Assembly: GCF_002778285.1 (NCBI RefSeq) | Contig: NZ_NESM01000001.1 | Span: 1,324,501-1,388,500 of the forward strand | Length of the DNA stretch: 64,000 nt | Reading direction: 5' to 3' | Origin: Limnohabitans sp. 15K | Lineage (GTDB): Bacteria > Pseudomonadota > Gammaproteobacteria > Burkholderiales > Burkholderiaceae_C | Shown here: positions 27,175 to 38,194 of the stretch, one piece after another | How positions within the stretch are numbered: the first letter of the stretch is position 1 | How the letters are laid out: every line of letters starts with the position of its first letter | Notes under the pieces: model-generated | The model's input: the letters and a program-made list of their open reading frames with translations, nothing else | What the model was told of the DNA's origin: nothing | The model's database searches: none | Translations under genes and position numbers: made by a program

Positions 27175-28857
27175 TCAAGCCTTGTTGCGCAACTCGCGTC
27201 GCAAGATTTTGCCCACAGGGGTCTTGGGCAACTCATCGCGGAATTCGATCACACGAGGCTGCTTGTATGCGGTCATGTTCTCTCGGCAATAAGCCATGAT
27301 TTGCTCGGCGGTCAAGGCCGGGTCTTTCTTGACCACCACCAGCTTGACCGTCTCGCCGGTTTTCTCGTCGGGGATGCCAATGGCCGCGCATTCGAGCACG
27401 CCGGGGCAAGCCGAAGCCACTTCTTCCACCTCGTTGGGGTAGACGTTGAAACCGCTGACCAAGATCATGTCTTTCTTGCGGTCCACAATCTTGAAGTAGC
27501 CACGCTCGTCTATGGTGCCCACATCGCCCGATTTGAAATAGCCATCGGCCGTCATGACCTTGGCGGTTTCATCTGGGCGCTGCCAGTAACCCGCCATGAC
27601 CTGTGGGCCTTTGATGGCGATCTCGCCAGGCATGCCCGGTGTTGTCACCTCTTGACCCTCATCGTCCAACAGCTTCATGAAGGTGCCGGGAATCGGCACA
27701 CCGATCGTGCCGGTGAACTCTTTGCTGATGGTGGGGTTGCAACTGGCTGAAGGGCTGGTCTCGGACAGACCATAACCTTCACAAATTGGGCAACCCGTTT
27801 TCTCCAGCCACAGCTTGGCTACGTTGGGCGTGACGGCGGTGCCACCGCCCAAAGATACCAAGAGATTCGACCAATTCACCGTCCCGAAATCCGGGTGGTT
27901 GGCCAAGCCATTGAACAAAGTGTTGACGGCTGGAAAGCTGTGGAAGGTGTGCTTGGACAGCTCTTTGAGCACCGCGGGCAAGTCACGCGGATTGGGAATC
28001 AAAATCGTCTTACCACCCATGCGCAAGCCCAGCATCATGTTCACGGTGAAAGCGAAGATGTGGTACAGCGGCAAAGCGCACACCGAGGTGGGCTGCTGCC
28101 CTGCTGGCATGCGTCTCATCGCAGGTTCGTTCCAAGCCTCGGATTGCAGCACGTTGGCGATCACGTTGCGGTGCAGCAGCACGGCGCCTTTGGATACGCC
28201 CGTGGTGCCGCCGGTGTACTGCAACACAGCAATGTCGTCGGCGGTGAGTTCGGGTTTGCGAAACGCTTGCTGTCGCCCCTTGCTCAAGGCGTCATTGAAA
28301 CGAACGCCTTGTGGCAAATTGAAATGGGGCACCATCTTTTTGACATTGCGCACCACGTAATTGACCAAACTGCCTTTGAGCAGGCCCAATCGGTCGCCCA
28401 TGGCCGCCAACACCACATGCTGAACTTGGGTTTGGGCAATGCATTTTTCGAGCGTCGCAGCAAAGTTTTCGATGATCACAATCGCCTTGGCGCCACTGTC
28501 TTTGAGCTGGTGCTCCAGCTCACGGGCCGTGTACAAGGGGTTGACGTTCACCACCACAAAACCCGCACGCAAGATGGCCGCCACAGCCACGGGATACTGG
28601 GGCACGTTGGGCATCATGATGGCGACGCGGTCGCCTTTGCTCAAGCCCAAAGACTGCAGGTAAGCGGCCAGGCCCAAGCTTTCTTGGTTCACTTGGGCAA
28701 AGCTGACATCTTTGCCCATGAAGCTGTAAGCGGTGCGTTCTGCGTATTTGGAAAAACTCTCTTCAAGCAAGCCCACCAAAGAGGTGTATTGGGTGGGATC
28801 AATGTCGGCGGGTACACCTTCGGGGTAGCTCTTCAACCAAATCGGATTCGCGTTCAT
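27175..28857 (-). CDS. fadD: Long-chain fatty acid-CoA ligase
   Basis: A 560-residue AMP-forming ligase that activates fatty acids for beta-oxidation. The AMP-binding signature is YTGGTTGVSKGAVLLHRN, then GYGLSETSP, YFKSGDVGTIDERGYFKIVDRKKDMI and the C-terminal catalytic Lys in PKTPVGKILRREL. Length and motif order match FadD. It stands alone, with a terminator after it and the pntB terminator before it. Confidence 0.9.
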   Translation of the reverse strand: MNANPIWLKSYPEGVPADIDPTQYTSLVGLLEESFSKYAERTAYSFMGKDVSFAQVNQESLGLAAYLQSLGLSKGDRVAIMMPNVPQYPVAVAAILRAGFVVVNVNPLYTARELEHQLKDSGAKAIVIIENFAATLEKCIAQTQVQHVVLAAMGDRLGLLKGSLVNYVVRNVKKMVPHFNLPQGVRFNDALSKGRQQAFRKPELTADDIAVLQYTGGTTGVSKGAVLLHRNVIANVLQSEAWNEPAMRRMPAGQQPTSVCALPLYHIFAFTVNMMLGLRMGGKTILIPNPRDLPAVLKELSKHTFHSFPAVNTLFNGLANHPDFGTVNWSNLLVSLGGGTAVTPNVAKLWLEKTGCPICEGYGLSETSPSASCNPTISKEFTGTIGVPIPGTFMKLLDDEGQEVTTPGMPGEIAIKGPQVMAGYWQRPDETAKVMTADGYFKSGDVGTIDERGYFKIVDRKKDMILVSGFNVYPNEVEEVASACPGVLECAAIGIPDEKTGETVKLVVVKKDPALTAEQIMAYCRENMTAYKQPRVIEFRDELPKTPVGKILRRELRNKA

Positions 28858-28929
28858 ATGGGGTTCTCCTGCGAGGCAGTCTACCGTAGATCTGACTGAT
28901 AACTGACGCCAAAAGCCTCGGGGTTTACG

Positions 28930-28962
28930 CGAAAAAAAAGGGGGTGAACACCGTTCACCCCC
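28930..28962 (-). terminator. Strong intrinsic terminator of the pntAB operon
   Basis: A perfect 10-bp stem (28940-28949 with 28953-28962, GGGGGTGAAC) and three-base loop are followed on the minus strand by eight T. Confidence 0.93.
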
Positions 28963-28987
28963 TCGTTTCTACCGATACGCTGAAGTC

Positions 28988-30406
28988 TTAAGACTTCAAG
29001 GCAATAAGTACTTCGTCCAGCATCTTCTTGGCATCGCCAAACAGCATGCGGTTGTTGTCTTTGTAGAAGAGCGGGTTGTCCACACCGGCATAACCGCTGG
29101 CCATGGAGCGCTTCATGACGATGCTGGTGCGGGCTTTCCAAACTTCGAGCACCGGCATGCCCGCGATCGGGCTGGTCGGGTCGTCTTGCGCGGCGGGGTT
29201 CACGATGTCGTTGGCACCGATCACGATGGCCACATCGGTCTCGGGGAAGTCGTCGTTGAGTTCGTCCATCTCGAACACGATGTCGTAAGGCACTTTGGCT
29301 TCGGCCAGCAAGACGTTCATGTGGCCAGGCATGCGACCCGCCACCGGGTGGATGCCAAAGCGCACGTTCACGCCTTTGTCGCGCAATGTCTTGGTGATTT
29401 CAAACACCGTGTGCTGGGCTTGGGCCACGGCCATGCCGTAGCCGGGCACCACGATCACGTTTTTCGCGTCGCGCAGCAACTCCGCGGTCTCTGCAGCCAA
29501 GATGGGGCTGACCTCGCCCACCGGCTCGGCCGCTTCACCCGTCGGCTTGGGCGCAGCGGCCGTGGTGCCAAAGCCCCCAGCGATCACGCTGATGAAGCTG
29601 CGGTTCATGGCGTTGCACATGATGTAGGACAAGATCGCGCCACTCGAACCCACCAAGGCACCGATCACGATCAGCAAGTCGTTGCTCAGCATGAAGCCGG
29701 TGGCCGCAGCGGCCCAACCGGAGTAACTGTTGAGCATGGACACCACCACCGGCATGTCCGCGCCACCAATGGCCATGACCATGTGGATGCCGAACAGCAA
29801 AGCGATGGCGGTCATGATGACCAAGGGCACCATGCCGTCTTGCACCGTGTGGGCGTTCATGAACTCACGGCCAAAATAAACCACCGCGATCAAACCCAGC
29901 AAGTTGAGCCAATGGCGAGCAGGCAAGAGCAAGGGGCTTCCACCGATGCGTCCGGACAACTTGCCAAACGCAGCCACCGAACCCGAGAAAGTCACCGCGC
30001 CAATGAAGATGCCAATGTAGATTTCACCCGCGTGGATGGCATGCGCTGCGCCGTCCAAATTTTTGGAGGCTTCGGGGTCCACATAGGTGGCATAACCCAC
30101 CAGCGCCGCCGCCATGCCGACCATGCTGTGCATGAGCGCCACGAGTTCGGGCATTTGTGTCATCTGCACTTTGCGCGCAGCGTACAGACCAATGATGGCG
30201 CCCACCAGCACGGAGCCCACGATCATGGGGATGCCTTCGGTTGTGACTTGCGGGCCAAAGATGGTGGCCAGCACGGCCAGGCTCATACCGATCATGCCGT
30301 AGAGGTTGCCGCGCCGTGCGGTTTCTTGGTTGGACAAACCACCCAGGCTGAGGATGAAGAGAATGGTCGCGCCGATGTAGGCGACCGTGGCCAGACTTGA
30401 GTTCAT
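28988..30406 (-). CDS. pntB: NAD(P) transhydrogenase subunit beta
   Basis: This 472-residue inner-membrane subunit moves hydride between NADH and NADP+ using the proton gradient. The first 280 residues contain about nine membrane helices (start [24 protein letters not shown]), and the C-terminal NADP-binding domain has [33 protein letters not shown] and [12 protein letters not shown]. It is downstream of pntA, separated by 99 bases filled with a tandem hairpin repeat. Confidence 0.95.
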   Translation of the reverse strand: MNSSLATVAYIGATILFILSLGGLSNQETARRGNLYGMIGMSLAVLATIFGPQVTTEGIPMIVGSVLVGAIIGLYAARKVQMTQMPELVALMHSMVGMAAALVGYATYVDPEASKNLDGAAHAIHAGEIYIGIFIGAVTFSGSVAAFGKLSGRIGGSPLLLPARHWLNLLGLIAVVYFGREFMNAHTVQDGMVPLVIMTAIALLFGIHMVMAIGGADMPVVVSMLNSYSGWAAAATGFMLSNDLLIVIGALVGSSGAILSYIMCNAMNRSFISVIAGGFGTTAAAPKPTGEAAEPVGEVSPILAAETAELLRDAKNVIVVPGYGMAVAQAQHTVFEITKTLRDKGVNVRFGIHPVAGRMPGHMNVLLAEAKVPYDIVFEMDELNDDFPETDVAIVIGANDIVNPAAQDDPTSPIAGMPVLEVWKARTSIVMKRSMASGYAGVDNPLFYKDNNRMLFGDAKKMLDEVLIALKS

Positions 30407-30419
30407 GAGTGTCTCTTTT

Positions 30420-30503
30420 CTTAATCGGTTGGGAACAGCACTAAAGAGCTGTCCCCAAAGTCTTAATCAGTCGGGGACAGAGCTAAAGATCTGTCCCCGA
30501 AGT
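30420..30503. repeat. Two tandem 42-bp hairpin repeats between pntA and pntB
   Basis: Copies at 30420-30461 and 30462-30503 share CTTAATC at one end and CCCC(A/G)AAGT at the other. Copy 2 contains a perfect 11-bp inverted repeat (TCGGGGACAGA, 30471-30481 with 30490-30500); copy 1 has a degenerate one. They fill the pntA-pntB spacer. Confidence 0.85.
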
Positions 30504-30505
30504 CA

Positions 30506-32107
30506 TTATTTTCGGAACATCGCCAGCATGCGCTGGGTGACGGCAAAGCCGCCAAACATGTTGATGGCGGTGAGCACCAGAGCCAAAGCCGCCAAGATGC
30601 CGATCAGCGTGTTGGGGCGCCCGGCCGCGGCCATGGGCGAAATTTGCACCAACGCACCGATGGCGATGATGGAGCTGATCGCGTTGGTCACGCTCATGAG
30701 CGGGGTGTGCAAAGCGGGCTTGACGTTCCAGACCACCATGTAACCCACAAAGCAGGCCAACACAAAGACCGTGAAGTGCGACAGGAAAGCCGCAGGCGCA
30801 TAGGCGCCCACCAGCACCAGCAGCACAGCAGCGACGGCCGACACGATCAGCAACTGACCCACGGGCATGGGGCCTGAGGGCTCGCCGTGGCCGTGGCCTT
30901 TTTTGGCCGCAGGCGCAGCGGCGGGCTTGGGGGCGGGCTTGGCCGCCACCACCAGAGGCGGTGCAGGCCAGGTGATTTCACCGTCCTTGATGACCGTCAG
31001 GCCGCGGATCGCGTCGTCTTCCATGTTGACGTTGATCACGCCGTCTTTGGTCTTGCACAGCTCTTCGGTCAGGCGGAACAAGTTGGTGCCGTACAGCGTG
31101 GACGATTGACGCGCCATCCGCGAAGCCAAGTCGGTGTAACCCACGATGGTCACGCCGTGCTTGACCACGGCCTTGCCGGGTTCGGTCAGTTCGCAGTTGC
31201 CGCCTTGCTCGGCGGCCATGTCCACGATCACGCTGCCGGGCTTCATGCTTTGCACCATCGCAGCGGTGATCAGCTTGGGCGCGGGCTTGCCGGGGATCAA
31301 CGCAGTGGTGATGATGATGTCGCACTCTTTGGCTTGCTTGGCGTACATCTCGCGCTGCGCGGCCTGGAAGCCTTCGCTCATGACCTTGGCGTAACCGCCG
31401 CCGCCCGAGCCTTCTTCTTCGTAATCTACTTTGACGAATTCACCGCCCAGCGACACGACCTGGTCGGCCACTTCGGCGCGGGTGTCGTTGGCACGCACGA
31501 TGGCACCCAAGCTGGCGGCCGCGCCAATGGCCGCCAAACCGGCCACACCGGCACCGGCAATGAACACTTTGGCGGGGGGCACTTTGCCCGCGGCCGTGAT
31601 CTGGCCATTGAAGAAGCGGCCAAAAGCGTTGGCCGACTCGACCACAGCGCGGTAGCCGCTCACACCGGCCATCGAGGTCAACGCGTCCATCTTCTGGGCG
31701 CGGCTCAATGTGCGGGGCAATGCGTCAATCGACAACGCGGTGACCTTTTTGGCGGCCAGCTGCTGCATCAAATCGGGGTTTTGGGCGGGCCATAAAAAGC
31801 CGATCAAGGTCTGACCTTCGTGCATCAGGGCGACTTCGTCGGACGTGGGGGCACGCACTTTGAAGACAATGTCGCTGCCACTCCACAGCGCTGCAGCGTT
31901 GGGGGCAATGGTCGCGCCGGCCTCCACAAAAGCCGCATCCGACAGGTCGGCGAGATCGCCCGCGCCTTGTTCCACGACCACAGCAAAGCCCAGTTTGACC
32001 AGTTTGGTCACCGCATCAGGGACCGTGGCCACCCGTTTTTCTCCGGGAAAAATCTCTTTGGGCACGCCAATGCGCTGTGGCGTGACGACGGTATCGCCTG
32101 ATTGCAT
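30506..32107 (-). CDS. pntA: NAD(P) transhydrogenase subunit alpha (fused form)
   Basis: A 533-residue subunit with the NAD-binding domain I first ([54 protein letters not shown]) and then a Pro/Ala/His-rich linker near residue 400. Four membrane helices make up the C-terminal part. It is therefore the single-chain alpha subunit, not the split A1/A2 form. The ATG at 32107 has GAGGAG six bases upstream. It is the first gene of pntAB and divergent from the Nudix gene. Confidence 0.95.
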   Translation of the reverse strand: MQSGDTVVTPQRIGVPKEIFPGEKRVATVPDAVTKLVKLGFAVVVEQGAGDLADLSDAAFVEAGATIAPNAAALWSGSDIVFKVRAPTSDEVALMHEGQTLIGFLWPAQNPDLMQQLAAKKVTALSIDALPRTLSRAQKMDALTSMAGVSGYRAVVESANAFGRFFNGQITAAGKVPPAKVFIAGAGVAGLAAIGAAASLGAIVRANDTRAEVADQVVSLGGEFVKVDYEEEGSGGGGYAKVMSEGFQAAQREMYAKQAKECDIIITTALIPGKPAPKLITAAMVQSMKPGSVIVDMAAEQGGNCELTEPGKAVVKHGVTIVGYTDLASRMARQSSTLYGTNLFRLTEELCKTKDGVINVNMEDDAIRGLTVIKDGEITWPAPPLVVAAKPAPKPAAAPAAKKGHGHGEPSGPMPVGQLLIVSAVAAVLLVLVGAYAPAAFLSHFTVFVLACFVGYMVVWNVKPALHTPLMSVTNAISSIIAIGALVQISPMAAAGRPNTLIGILAALALVLTAINMFGGFAVTQRMLAMFRK

Positions 32108-32201
32108 GTTTGTCTCCTCGCTCAATCCACAAAAGATAACCAATCCTCCAGCTTAACCGATGTCAAGGTTTTTTGAGGCGGGGGCGTCGATAATCTCAAG
32201 T

Positions 32202-32696
32202 ATGGACACACGCTGGAAACCCAATGTCACCGTGGCCGCCATCATTGAAAAAGATGGCCGTTACCTGTTGATCGAAGAACACACCCAAGAGGGCTTGCGC
32301 CTGAACAACCCGGCGGGTCACCTGGACCCGGGCGAGTCGCCTGCAGACGGCTGTGCCCGAGAGGCACTCGAGGAAACAGCCCACCCCTTCAAGCCCACAG
32401 CGTTGGTGGGCATTTACTTGTCACGCTTTCAGCGCCCAGCATCAGGCGAAGACATCACCTATGTGCGGATGGCCTTCTGCGGGGAGATCGGCGATTTGCA
32501 AGCCGACCTGAAACTGGACGTGGGCATTGTGCGCACCCTCTGGATGACACCGGACGAGGTGCGCGCCAGCGCCGACCGGCACCGCAGCCCCTTGGTGCTG
32601 CGCTGCATCGAAGACCACTTGGCTGGGCAACGCTTTCCACTGACCGTGATCCACACCGATCCGGCTGTGGCCAATTTGCCACCATTGACCCCATGA
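32202..32696 (+). CDS. Nudix hydrolase (NudJ-like)
   Basis: A 164-residue pyrophosphohydrolase. The Nudix box is GHLDPGESPADGCAREALEE, the full GX5EX7REUXEEXG spacing, near residue 39. The N-terminus PNVTVAAIIEKDGRYLLIEE is typical of NudJ, which cleaves thiamine-precursor and nucleotide phosphates. The start at the ATG at 32202 is chosen because the domain begins immediately; the ribosome site is weak. The stop overlaps the next start (ATGA). In relatives a gene of this type is often next to mnmA, which is 1.6 kb downstream here. Confidence 0.88.
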   Translation: MDTRWKPNVTVAAIIEKDGRYLLIEEHTQEGLRLNNPAGHLDPGESPADGCAREALEETAHPFKPTALVGIYLSRFQRPASGEDITYVRMAFCGEIGDLQADLKLDVGIVRTLWMTPDEVRASADRHRSPLVLRCIEDHLAGQRFPLTVIHTDPAVANLPPLTP

Positions 32697-33451
32697 ACGC
32701 CGTTTGGCCCAGCGAAGCCCTGTGGCTGCTGACGGGCGCAGCAGCGTTTGCAGCGGGGGTGCTCAACGCCATTGCCGGTGGCGGCAGTTTCCTGACGTTT
32801 CCGGCCCTGGTGTTTGCCGGCGTGCCGCCATTGGCGGCCAACGCCACCAGCGCCATGGCGGTGAGCCCTGGGTATTTGGGCAGCGTGCTGGGCTTTCGGT
32901 CCGAACTGCGTGCCTTGCCAAGCGCGTTGTTGAAACGAGAAGTTCTCATTGCGGCCATCGGCGGTCTCATGGGCGCAGGTTTGTTGCTGGTCACCCCAGA
33001 CCGCGTGTTTTCGGGCCTGGTGCCTTGGCTGCTGCTTTTGGCCACGGCCTTGTTTGCGGCAGGGCCAGTGTTGGCCAAGCGCAACGCAGGCCATGGACAT
33101 CCGGCATGGCGTTTGCCCGGCCTGCTGGGTGTGGCCATTTACGGTGGCTATTTCAACGGGGGTCTGGGCATTTTGCTGATGGCGCTGTACACCCTGACGG
33201 GCGAAAGCCGTCTGAACACCGTCAACGCACTGAAGAACCTCAACTCCTTTGTGCTGTCCTTGCTGTCGGTCGCGGCCTTCGCTGTGGCTGGGGCCATCGT
33301 TTGGCCCCAAGCGTTATGGATGATGTGCTTGGCCACCGCAGGCGGTTGGGTGGGTGCACGTTGGGCCAAGAGACTGCCGGTGCGCTGGGTGCGCTGGCTG
33401 GTCATCGGCACAGGGCTGGTTATGAGCGGCGTGTTTTTCTCCAGGGCTTGA
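32693..33451 (+). CDS. TauE/SafE-family sulfite/anion exporter
   Basis: A 252-residue membrane protein with about eight hydrophobic spans. The N-terminal repeat AAFAAGVLNAIAGGGSFLTFPAL and the later GVAIYGGYFNGGLGILLMALY are the two duplicated signatures of the TauE/SafE family. It is translationally coupled to the Nudix gene (ATGA overlap). The substrate, often an organosulfur product, is not predictable here. Confidence 0.88.
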   Translation: MNAVWPSEALWLLTGAAAFAAGVLNAIAGGGSFLTFPALVFAGVPPLAANATSAMAVSPGYLGSVLGFRSELRALPSALLKREVLIAAIGGLMGAGLLLVTPDRVFSGLVPWLLLLATALFAAGPVLAKRNAGHGHPAWRLPGLLGVAIYGGYFNGGLGILLMALYTLTGESRLNTVNALKNLNSFVLSLLSVAAFAVAGAIVWPQALWMMCLATAGGWVGARWAKRLPVRWVRWLVIGTGLVMSGVFFSRA

Positions 33452-33497
33452 CCGCACGGCATCTGGCGCATGCGTGCGCTGCAGGTGAAACGCCAAA

Positions 33498-34226
33498 TTA
33501 AGGCAGCACCGGCTTTTGCCCCGCAGCCACCGAATCCAATTGCGCCTGTTCGGCCAACACCTTGGCCACATACCCACCGTCTTCTGTCAGGGCATAGCCC
33601 CCCAGATAGAACTTGAGACCGTCTTCCAGAGAGCCGCCTCGCATCTTGATGGCATCGGCCAAGACAGCCACACCCACGCGCACATTGGCAATCGGGTCAA
33701 AGGCGGCGAGGCGACCTCCATAGGCTTCATAGCGTTTGGCATGGATCTCGGTCACCACCTGCATCAAGCCTTGCGCCCCCGCCTGACTTTGCACATACGG
33801 GTGAAAGTTCGACTCGATGGCCATCACCGCCAAGATGAAATGGGGAGCCAACTTGGTCTTTTTCGACAAGGCGTAAGACTCGGCCACCAAAGCGGCCACG
33901 GGCTCGGGGGCCACTTTGTATTTGCGGGCCAGCCATTCGGCCACGGCCGCTTGGGGCTTGGGCAGATCTTGCACACGCAAGGCCGTCGCTCGCTCGGTCG
34001 TGTCTTGGGGCAGCCACGACAACAACACTTGGCGATCGCGCAACCAAGTAAAAACAGCCCCTTCCGCCGAGTGCAGCCATTGCGGGTTCAGCCACAAGGC
34101 CAGCACCAAAGCGAGCGCGGTCAAACCCACCGTGGCCAAACCACTGTGGGTGATGATGAACATGCCTTGCGCGACATCGCGCAGGAAAGTTCTGCCGTAC
34201 TGGCACCAAGTGCAGGTTGGGTTCAT
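33498..34226 (-). CDS. Membrane-anchored lytic transglycosylase (SLT domain)
   Basis: A 242-residue peptidoglycan lytic transglycosylase. One hydrophobic segment near residues 27-45 is a signal anchor, and the SLT fold follows: [20 protein letters not shown] with the catalytic Glu, then GAQGLMQV and the YLGGY-type ending. It cleaves the glycan chain to 1,6-anhydro products in the periplasm. It is convergent with the TauE gene and divergent from mnmA. Confidence 0.88.
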   Translation of the reverse strand: MNPTCTWCQYGRTFLRDVAQGMFIITHSGLATVGLTALALVLALWLNPQWLHSAEGAVFTWLRDRQVLLSWLPQDTTERATALRVQDLPKPQAAVAEWLARKYKVAPEPVAALVAESYALSKKTKLAPHFILAVMAIESNFHPYVQSQAGAQGLMQVVTEIHAKRYEAYGGRLAAFDPIANVRVGVAVLADAIKMRGGSLEDGLKFYLGGYALTEDGGYVAKVLAEQAQLDSVAAGQKPVLP

Positions 34227-34301
34227 GGATGTTGGCTTCTAGCGCATTATAAATTTGGGGGCTCAGGCGGGCTCACCCAAGGGTCACGGGATAATTGGGG
34301 C

Positions 34302-35474
34302 ATGTCCCATTCCACCCGTGTGGTCGTCGGCTTGTCCGGCGGCGTCGATTCCGCTGTCACCGCTCACCTGCTCAAGCAACAAGGCTATGAGGTGATCGGC
34401 ATCTTCATGAAAAATTGGGAAGATGACGACGACAGCGAGTACTGCTCATCCAATGTTGACTTCGTCGATGCCGCGGCCGTGGCCGATGTGCTGGGCATCG
34501 AGATCGAACATGTCAATTTTGCGGCCGATTACAAAGACCGCGTTTTTTCCGAGTTTGTGCGCGAATACCAAGCTGGGCGCACGCCCAACCCGGACATCTT
34601 GTGCAATGCAGAGATCAAGTTCAAGTCGTTTCTGGATCACGCCATGCGCTTGGGGGCCGAAAAAATTGCCACTGGCCATTACGCACGGGTTCGGTTGAAT
34701 GCCGCGACGGGCCGACACGAGCTGCTCAAGGGCCTCGACCCCAGCAAAGACCAAAGTTACTTTTTGCACCGCCTGAACCAGGCGCAGTTGTCCAAAACCC
34801 TGTTCCCGGTCGGTGAGCTGCACAAAACCGAGGTGCGCCGCATTGCCGAAGAGATCGGCCTGCCTAACGCCCGGAAAAAAGACTCGACCGGCATCTGCTT
34901 CATCGGCGAGCGGCCTTTCCGCGAGTTCTTGAACCGCTACATCAGCAAAGAACCCGGCCCGATCAAAGACCCATCCGGGCGCACCATTGGCCAACATGTG
35001 GGCCTGAGCTTCTACACATTGGGCCAACGCCAAGGATTGGGGATTGGCGGCATCAAAGCCAAAGGCGCGGACATGAAAGCCTTGCAAGCACGCGGTTTGC
35101 GCGGCGCAGGCGAGCACACCCCTTGGTTTGTGGCCCGCAAAGACATCCCCAACAACACCTTGTGGGTGGTGCAAGGCCATGACCACCCTTGGCTGCTGTC
35201 ACCCCAACTGCAAGCCACCGACGTGAGCTGGTGCGCGGGCCAGGCCCCAACGCCCGGCGCATATGCGGCCAAAACGCGTTACCGGCAGGCCGATGCACCT
35301 TGCGACCTCCAAGCGCTGGGCATGCCCGATGGGTCAAAGGGCTTTGAACTGTCGTTCGGCGAGCACCAATGGGCCGTGACCCCAGGGCAGAGCGCGGTGC
35401 TGTACGACGGCGAGGTGTGTTTGGGCGGCGGCGTGATCCAGTCGGCCAGCGCCTGCCCCCCAAACTCGGTCTAA
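34302..35474 (+). CDS. mnmA: tRNA-specific 2-thiouridylase MnmA
   Basis: A 390-residue enzyme that thiolates U34 of Lys, Glu and Gln tRNAs. The PP-loop is [11 protein letters not shown], the first catalytic Cys is in [14 protein letters not shown] and the second in [16 protein letters not shown]. The start [14 protein letters not shown] is set at the ATG at 34302, since upstream in-frame sequence is antisense to the transglycosylase gene. It converges on tcuB with a one-base gap. Confidence 0.96.
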   Translation: MSHSTRVVVGLSGGVDSAVTAHLLKQQGYEVIGIFMKNWEDDDDSEYCSSNVDFVDAAAVADVLGIEIEHVNFAADYKDRVFSEFVREYQAGRTPNPDILCNAEIKFKSFLDHAMRLGAEKIATGHYARVRLNAATGRHELLKGLDPSKDQSYFLHRLNQAQLSKTLFPVGELHKTEVRRIAEEIGLPNARKKDSTGICFIGERPFREFLNRYISKEPGPIKDPSGRTIGQHVGLSFYTLGQRQGLGIGGIKAKGADMKALQARGLRGAGEHTPWFVARKDIPNNTLWVVQGHDHPWLLSPQLQATDVSWCAGQAPTPGAYAAKTRYRQADAPCDLQALGMPDGSKGFELSFGEHQWAVTPGQSAVLYDGEVCLGGGVIQSASACPPNSV

Positions 35475-35475
35475 C

Positions 35476-36642
35476 TCACTCCCCACCCAGCCCCAACTGG
35501 TTGGGTTGGCGCTTCTCGATGGCAAAGCGCAGCAAAGCCGCAGTGCGGAAAATGCCGTGCGCAAATTTGCCGTAAGGCAAAGTCAGGAACAAGGCCATCA
35601 CCGCGCCCAAGTGCAGCGCCAACATCAAAGGCATGGCCGCTGTTTGGCCCACCAGCCACAAGAGCAAACCCGTCACGCTGACCAAGAACAACAAGGCAAT
35701 GAAGCCGCGGTCCATGAGTTTTTGCGCTGCGTCGCCGTGGTCTGGGTGGCGACGCAGGTTCAAGCGCCACAATCCGGCCGTGCCCACCGTGAGGCTCACC
35801 CCACCGATGACCCCCAGAAACTTGGGCAAGCTGGTCAGGTCATAAGGTGCAGGCCAGCCCAGCACGTAGTGGTAAAGCGTCGCCACGCTGGTGGCGGCAA
35901 AACACAACATGAAGCCGTAAAACGTCAAGTGGTGAAACCGCCTGCGGGCATGTGTCCACGCATCGTCTTCGTTGTGGCAACCTTCGCCGTGGCCACCGTC
36001 CAGGTACTTCAATTTCAGCGCAGCGTGTGCAGCCTCGGCGGCAGCGGGGGAGGTCAAATTGGCCCCACTGGTGGCGGGCGTCACATCGCGCCAAAAGCGG
36101 CGAACGCCCAGCGCCAGCGCCAGCACAGCAAACAAGAAGATGGGCGCAAACAAGCTCACCATCAGGTTATGCGGGAACACGGCATAAAAGCCACCTGCCA
36201 CAGGGGTTGACCACAAGGTGCCCTGGCGCAACATGGCCAGCGCCAAAAACAGCGCCAATCCCAAAGCGAGTGCGACCGACAAGGTCAGGCCGTTGCGTTG
36301 GTACAGGCTGCCCAAAGCAGGCGGCCAAGCGTAGTCGGCATAGGTCTGGCCGCGCACCTGGGCCATGGCCTTGGGCACGTTGATGGCAAAGTCGTGCGGC
36401 GGCGCGTACTGGCAAGCGTGCAAACACGCCCCGCAGTTGTGGCACAGGTTGGCCATGTAATGGATATCGGCTTTGCCAAACTTCAAGCGGCGCGTCATGG
36501 CCGGGAACACCGCACAAAAACCCTCGCAATAGCGACAGCCATTGCAAATTTGCATCTGCCGCGCCACTTCGGCCTCGGGTGCAGTCAGCTCGCCACGCGC
36601 CAATGCGCGAGCATCTTGGGTCAGGGCTTCAAGCGTTTGCAT
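35476..36642 (-). CDS. tcuB: Tricarballylate/citrate utilisation protein B
   Basis: A 388-residue iron-sulfur membrane protein that reoxidises the flavin of TcuA and passes electrons to the quinone pool. Two ferredoxin-like cysteine clusters are in the N-terminal part ([11 protein letters not shown] and [12 protein letters not shown]), and the rest contains about six membrane helices. The ATG at 36642 has AAGGAG six bases upstream and lies inside the end of tcuA (14-base overlap). The TcuAB pair is known from Salmonella tricarballylate catabolism. Confidence 0.9.
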   Translation of the reverse strand: MQTLEALTQDARALARGELTAPEAEVARQMQICNGCRYCEGFCAVFPAMTRRLKFGKADIHYMANLCHNCGACLHACQYAPPHDFAINVPKAMAQVRGQTYADYAWPPALGSLYQRNGLTLSVALALGLALFLALAMLRQGTLWSTPVAGGFYAVFPHNLMVSLFAPIFLFAVLALALGVRRFWRDVTPATSGANLTSPAAAEAAHAALKLKYLDGGHGEGCHNEDDAWTHARRRFHHLTFYGFMLCFAATSVATLYHYVLGWPAPYDLTSLPKFLGVIGGVSLTVGTAGLWRLNLRRHPDHGDAAQKLMDRGFIALLFLVSVTGLLLWLVGQTAAMPLMLALHLGAVMALFLTLPYGKFAHGIFRTAALLRFAIEKRQPNQLGLGGE

Positions 36643-38071
36643 GGGAAGCTCCTTCTTTCTGGGCCATGACGGCCTTGGCCGCCTGTTCACCTGCGATGCG
36701 GCCAAAAGCCGTGCCAATCGTCATGCCCACCCCGGCGGTATAGCCCTTGCCCAGCACATTGCCCGCCATCATTTCGCCCGCCACAAACAAGTTGGGGCTG
36801 GGCTGGTCATTGAATCGCACAGCGGTGGTGTCATCGGTTTTGAGGCCCAAATAGGTGAAAGTCACGCCCGGCCGCACGGCATAGGCGTAATAGGGGGCGG
36901 TGTCTAATGGGCGCGCCCAATGGGTTTTGGCGGGGCTCACACCCTCGGTGTGGCAATCGTCCAGCGCCGTGTGGTCAAACTTGCCTTCGCGGCAAGCGGC
37001 GTTGTAATCGTTCAGGGTTTGCATGAAAGTCGCTTCGTCCAGGCCCAATTTACGGGCCAACTCGGGCAAGCTGTCTGCCTGCGTGCCTTCAAACACAGGC
37101 GGCATGAAACGGCCCACGGCTTTGGCGTCGATGATGGAATACGCCACCTGCCCCGGCTGCTGCGCCACCAAACGGCCCCAGATCGCGTAGCGCTTGGGCC
37201 AAAAATCTTCGCCTTCGTCGTAAAAACGCCGGGCTTCGCGGTTGACCACCACGCCCAAAGACACACAGTCGATGCGGGTGCAAATGCCGCCGTCGTACAA
37301 AGGGGCACGGGCGTCGATCGCCACCATATGCGCCTGGGTGGGGTCGCCAATGCGATCAGCCCCTTGTGCCAACATGTATTTGAGCAACACACCTTGGTTA
37401 AAGCGCGTGCCGCGGATCAGAAATTGGTCGGCCGGGAATTCACCGCGCTCGTTTTGGCCCCAAGCTTCACGCAGCCACTCTCGGTTGGACTCGAAGCCAC
37501 CTGCGGCCAGCACGCAAGTGCGGGCCTCGATGCGCTCTCGCCGCACGCGGCCATCGGCCAACTTGTGCATCACCGACGCGGCCACAAAACGGCCTTCGTC
37601 CAATTCGACCGCGTCCACCTCGGCGTTGTAGTGGATCTGCACGCCCAGTTTCTCGGCGCTGCGGTAATAGGCATTCACCAGTGCCTTGCCCCCGCCCATG
37701 AAAAACGCGTTGGTGCGGGCCGTGTGCAAAGCGCCCGACAGCGAAGGCTGAAAGCGCACGCCGTGCTTGACCATCCAGGGCCTGCAAGTGGCCGAGTGGC
37801 GAATCGCCAGCCGGGCCAGGTGTTCGTCGGTCAAGCCGCCTGTGACCTTGAGCAGGTCTTGCCAAAACTCTTCTTCCGGGTAGGCGTCAACCAGCACATC
37901 CTGCGGTGCATCGTGCATGCAGCGCAAATTGCGCGTGTGGCCCGAGTTGCCACCGCGCCACTCGCGCGGGGCCGACTCCAGCAGCATCACACTGCACCCC
38001 GCTTCGCGGGCCATCAGGGCCGCGCACAGGGCCGCGTTGCCGCCGCCGATCACCAAAACATCTAAAGTCAC
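36629..38071 (-). CDS. tcuA: FAD-dependent tricarballylate dehydrogenase
   Basis: A 480-residue flavoprotein of the fumarate reductase/succinate dehydrogenase family that oxidises tricarballylate to cis-aconitate in Salmonella. The dinucleotide-binding start is [19 protein letters not shown], then [17 protein letters not shown], and the C-terminal FAD block [25 protein letters not shown] choose the GTG at 38071 with GAGGA upstream; the longer reading adds a hydrophobic stretch foreign to the family. It overlaps tcuB. A LysR gene lies upstream in the same direction. Confidence 0.9.
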   Translation of the reverse strand: MTLDVLVIGGGNAALCAALMAREAGCSVMLLESAPREWRGGNSGHTRNLRCMHDAPQDVLVDAYPEEEFWQDLLKVTGGLTDEHLARLAIRHSATCRPWMVKHGVRFQPSLSGALHTARTNAFFMGGGKALVNAYYRSAEKLGVQIHYNAEVDAVELDEGRFVAASVMHKLADGRVRRERIEARTCVLAAGGFESNREWLREAWGQNERGEFPADQFLIRGTRFNQGVLLKYMLAQGADRIGDPTQAHMVAIDARAPLYDGGICTRIDCVSLGVVVNREARRFYDEGEDFWPKRYAIWGRLVAQQPGQVAYSIIDAKAVGRFMPPVFEGTQADSLPELARKLGLDEATFMQTLNDYNAACREGKFDHTALDDCHTEGVSPAKTHWARPLDTAPYYAYAVRPGVTFTYLGLKTDDTTAVRFNDQPSPNLFVAGEMMAGNVLGKGYTAGVGMTIGTAFGRIAGEQAAKAVMAQKEGASHANA

Positions 38072-38194
38072 GTGACAAATCCTCAATTCAAGTCGCCAAG
38101 TATGGTCGATGATCGAATGAACAACAAATGAAAAAATAAAGCTGATTATTGCGAAAATCGAAACAATCACCACACCAACGCACGGACCACCCCA

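Noticed and set aside
33516..34301. N-terminal extension of mnmA by about 260 codons
   Set aside because: The extension is antisense to the lytic transglycosylase gene, and the MnmA family starts at the PP-loop region, so the ATG at 34302 is the true start.
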